Assembly (NCBI GenBank): GCA_913031095.1
Contig: CAJWGH010000083.1
Span: 1 to 5,510, forward strand
DNA length: 5,510 nt
Direction: 5' to 3'
From: an uncultured Chloroflexota bacterium
GTDB taxonomy: Bacteria; Chloroflexota; Dehalococcoidia; UBA3495
Shown here: in pieces, positions 5,494-5,510 of the stretch
Numbering within the stretch: the stretch's first letter is position 1
How the letters are laid out: every line of letters starts with the position of its first letter
Made by a program: the position numbers and the translations under genes
The notes under the pieces: generated by a model
Told to the model about the DNA's origin: nothing
The model's input: only the letters and a program-made list of their open reading frames with translations
Databases searched by the model: none

Positions 5494-5510
5494 ACCATTA
5501 GCAGGAAAGG

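Overview
The window looks like bacterial chromosome with about 50-60 % GC in its genes, compact operons, clear Shine-Dalgarno sites, one TTG start and one GTG start. It carries two distantly related flavin-dependent monooxygenases of the luciferase-like (LLM) class, an ABM-fold monooxygenase, a PanE-family ketoreductase, a Nudix hydrolase, a small cupin and a small zinc-ribbon protein. High density of LLM flavoenzymes is known in the SAR202 and related Chloroflexota of marine and soil environments, and the set here would fit such a genome. That assignment is inference from gene content only: the window has no rRNA or other taxonomic marker.

Layout: (1) Positions 1-877, minus strand: an LLM oxidoreductase whose 3' end runs off the left edge. 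It has a good sigma70-type promoter at 941-968, overlapped by two inverted repeats. (2) Positions 878-1548: a divergent intergenic region of about 670 bp. It is AT-richer than the genes around it and contains no gene I can support. It does hold a perfect 12-bp palindrome and a terminator-like hairpin. (3) Positions 1549-3423, plus strand: Nudix hydrolase, then a PanE-like 2-dehydropantoate reductase (best start TTG at 2167), then an ABM monooxygenase 12 nt after the reductase stop. (4) Positions 3448-3476: a bidirectional terminator between convergent transcription units. (5) Positions 3475-5493, minus strand: an NtaA/DszA-type LLM monooxygenase of 444 residues, then a small cupin, then a zinc-ribbon protein whose stop codon touches the terminator stem.

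How they may work together (inference): three of the seven proteins belong to oxygenase-type families (two LLM, one ABM). Two more, the cupin and PanE-like reductase, are common partners in small-molecule oxidation and reduction. The neighbourhood therefore reads as accessory catabolism or detoxification of organic compounds and not as core metabolism. No substrate can be named from sequence. I see no CRISPR array, insertion sequence, tRNA, rRNA or phage gene, and no clear evidence of a new defence or mobile system. The least familiar items are the zinc-ribbon protein and the layered dyads at the promoter of the left-hand gene.
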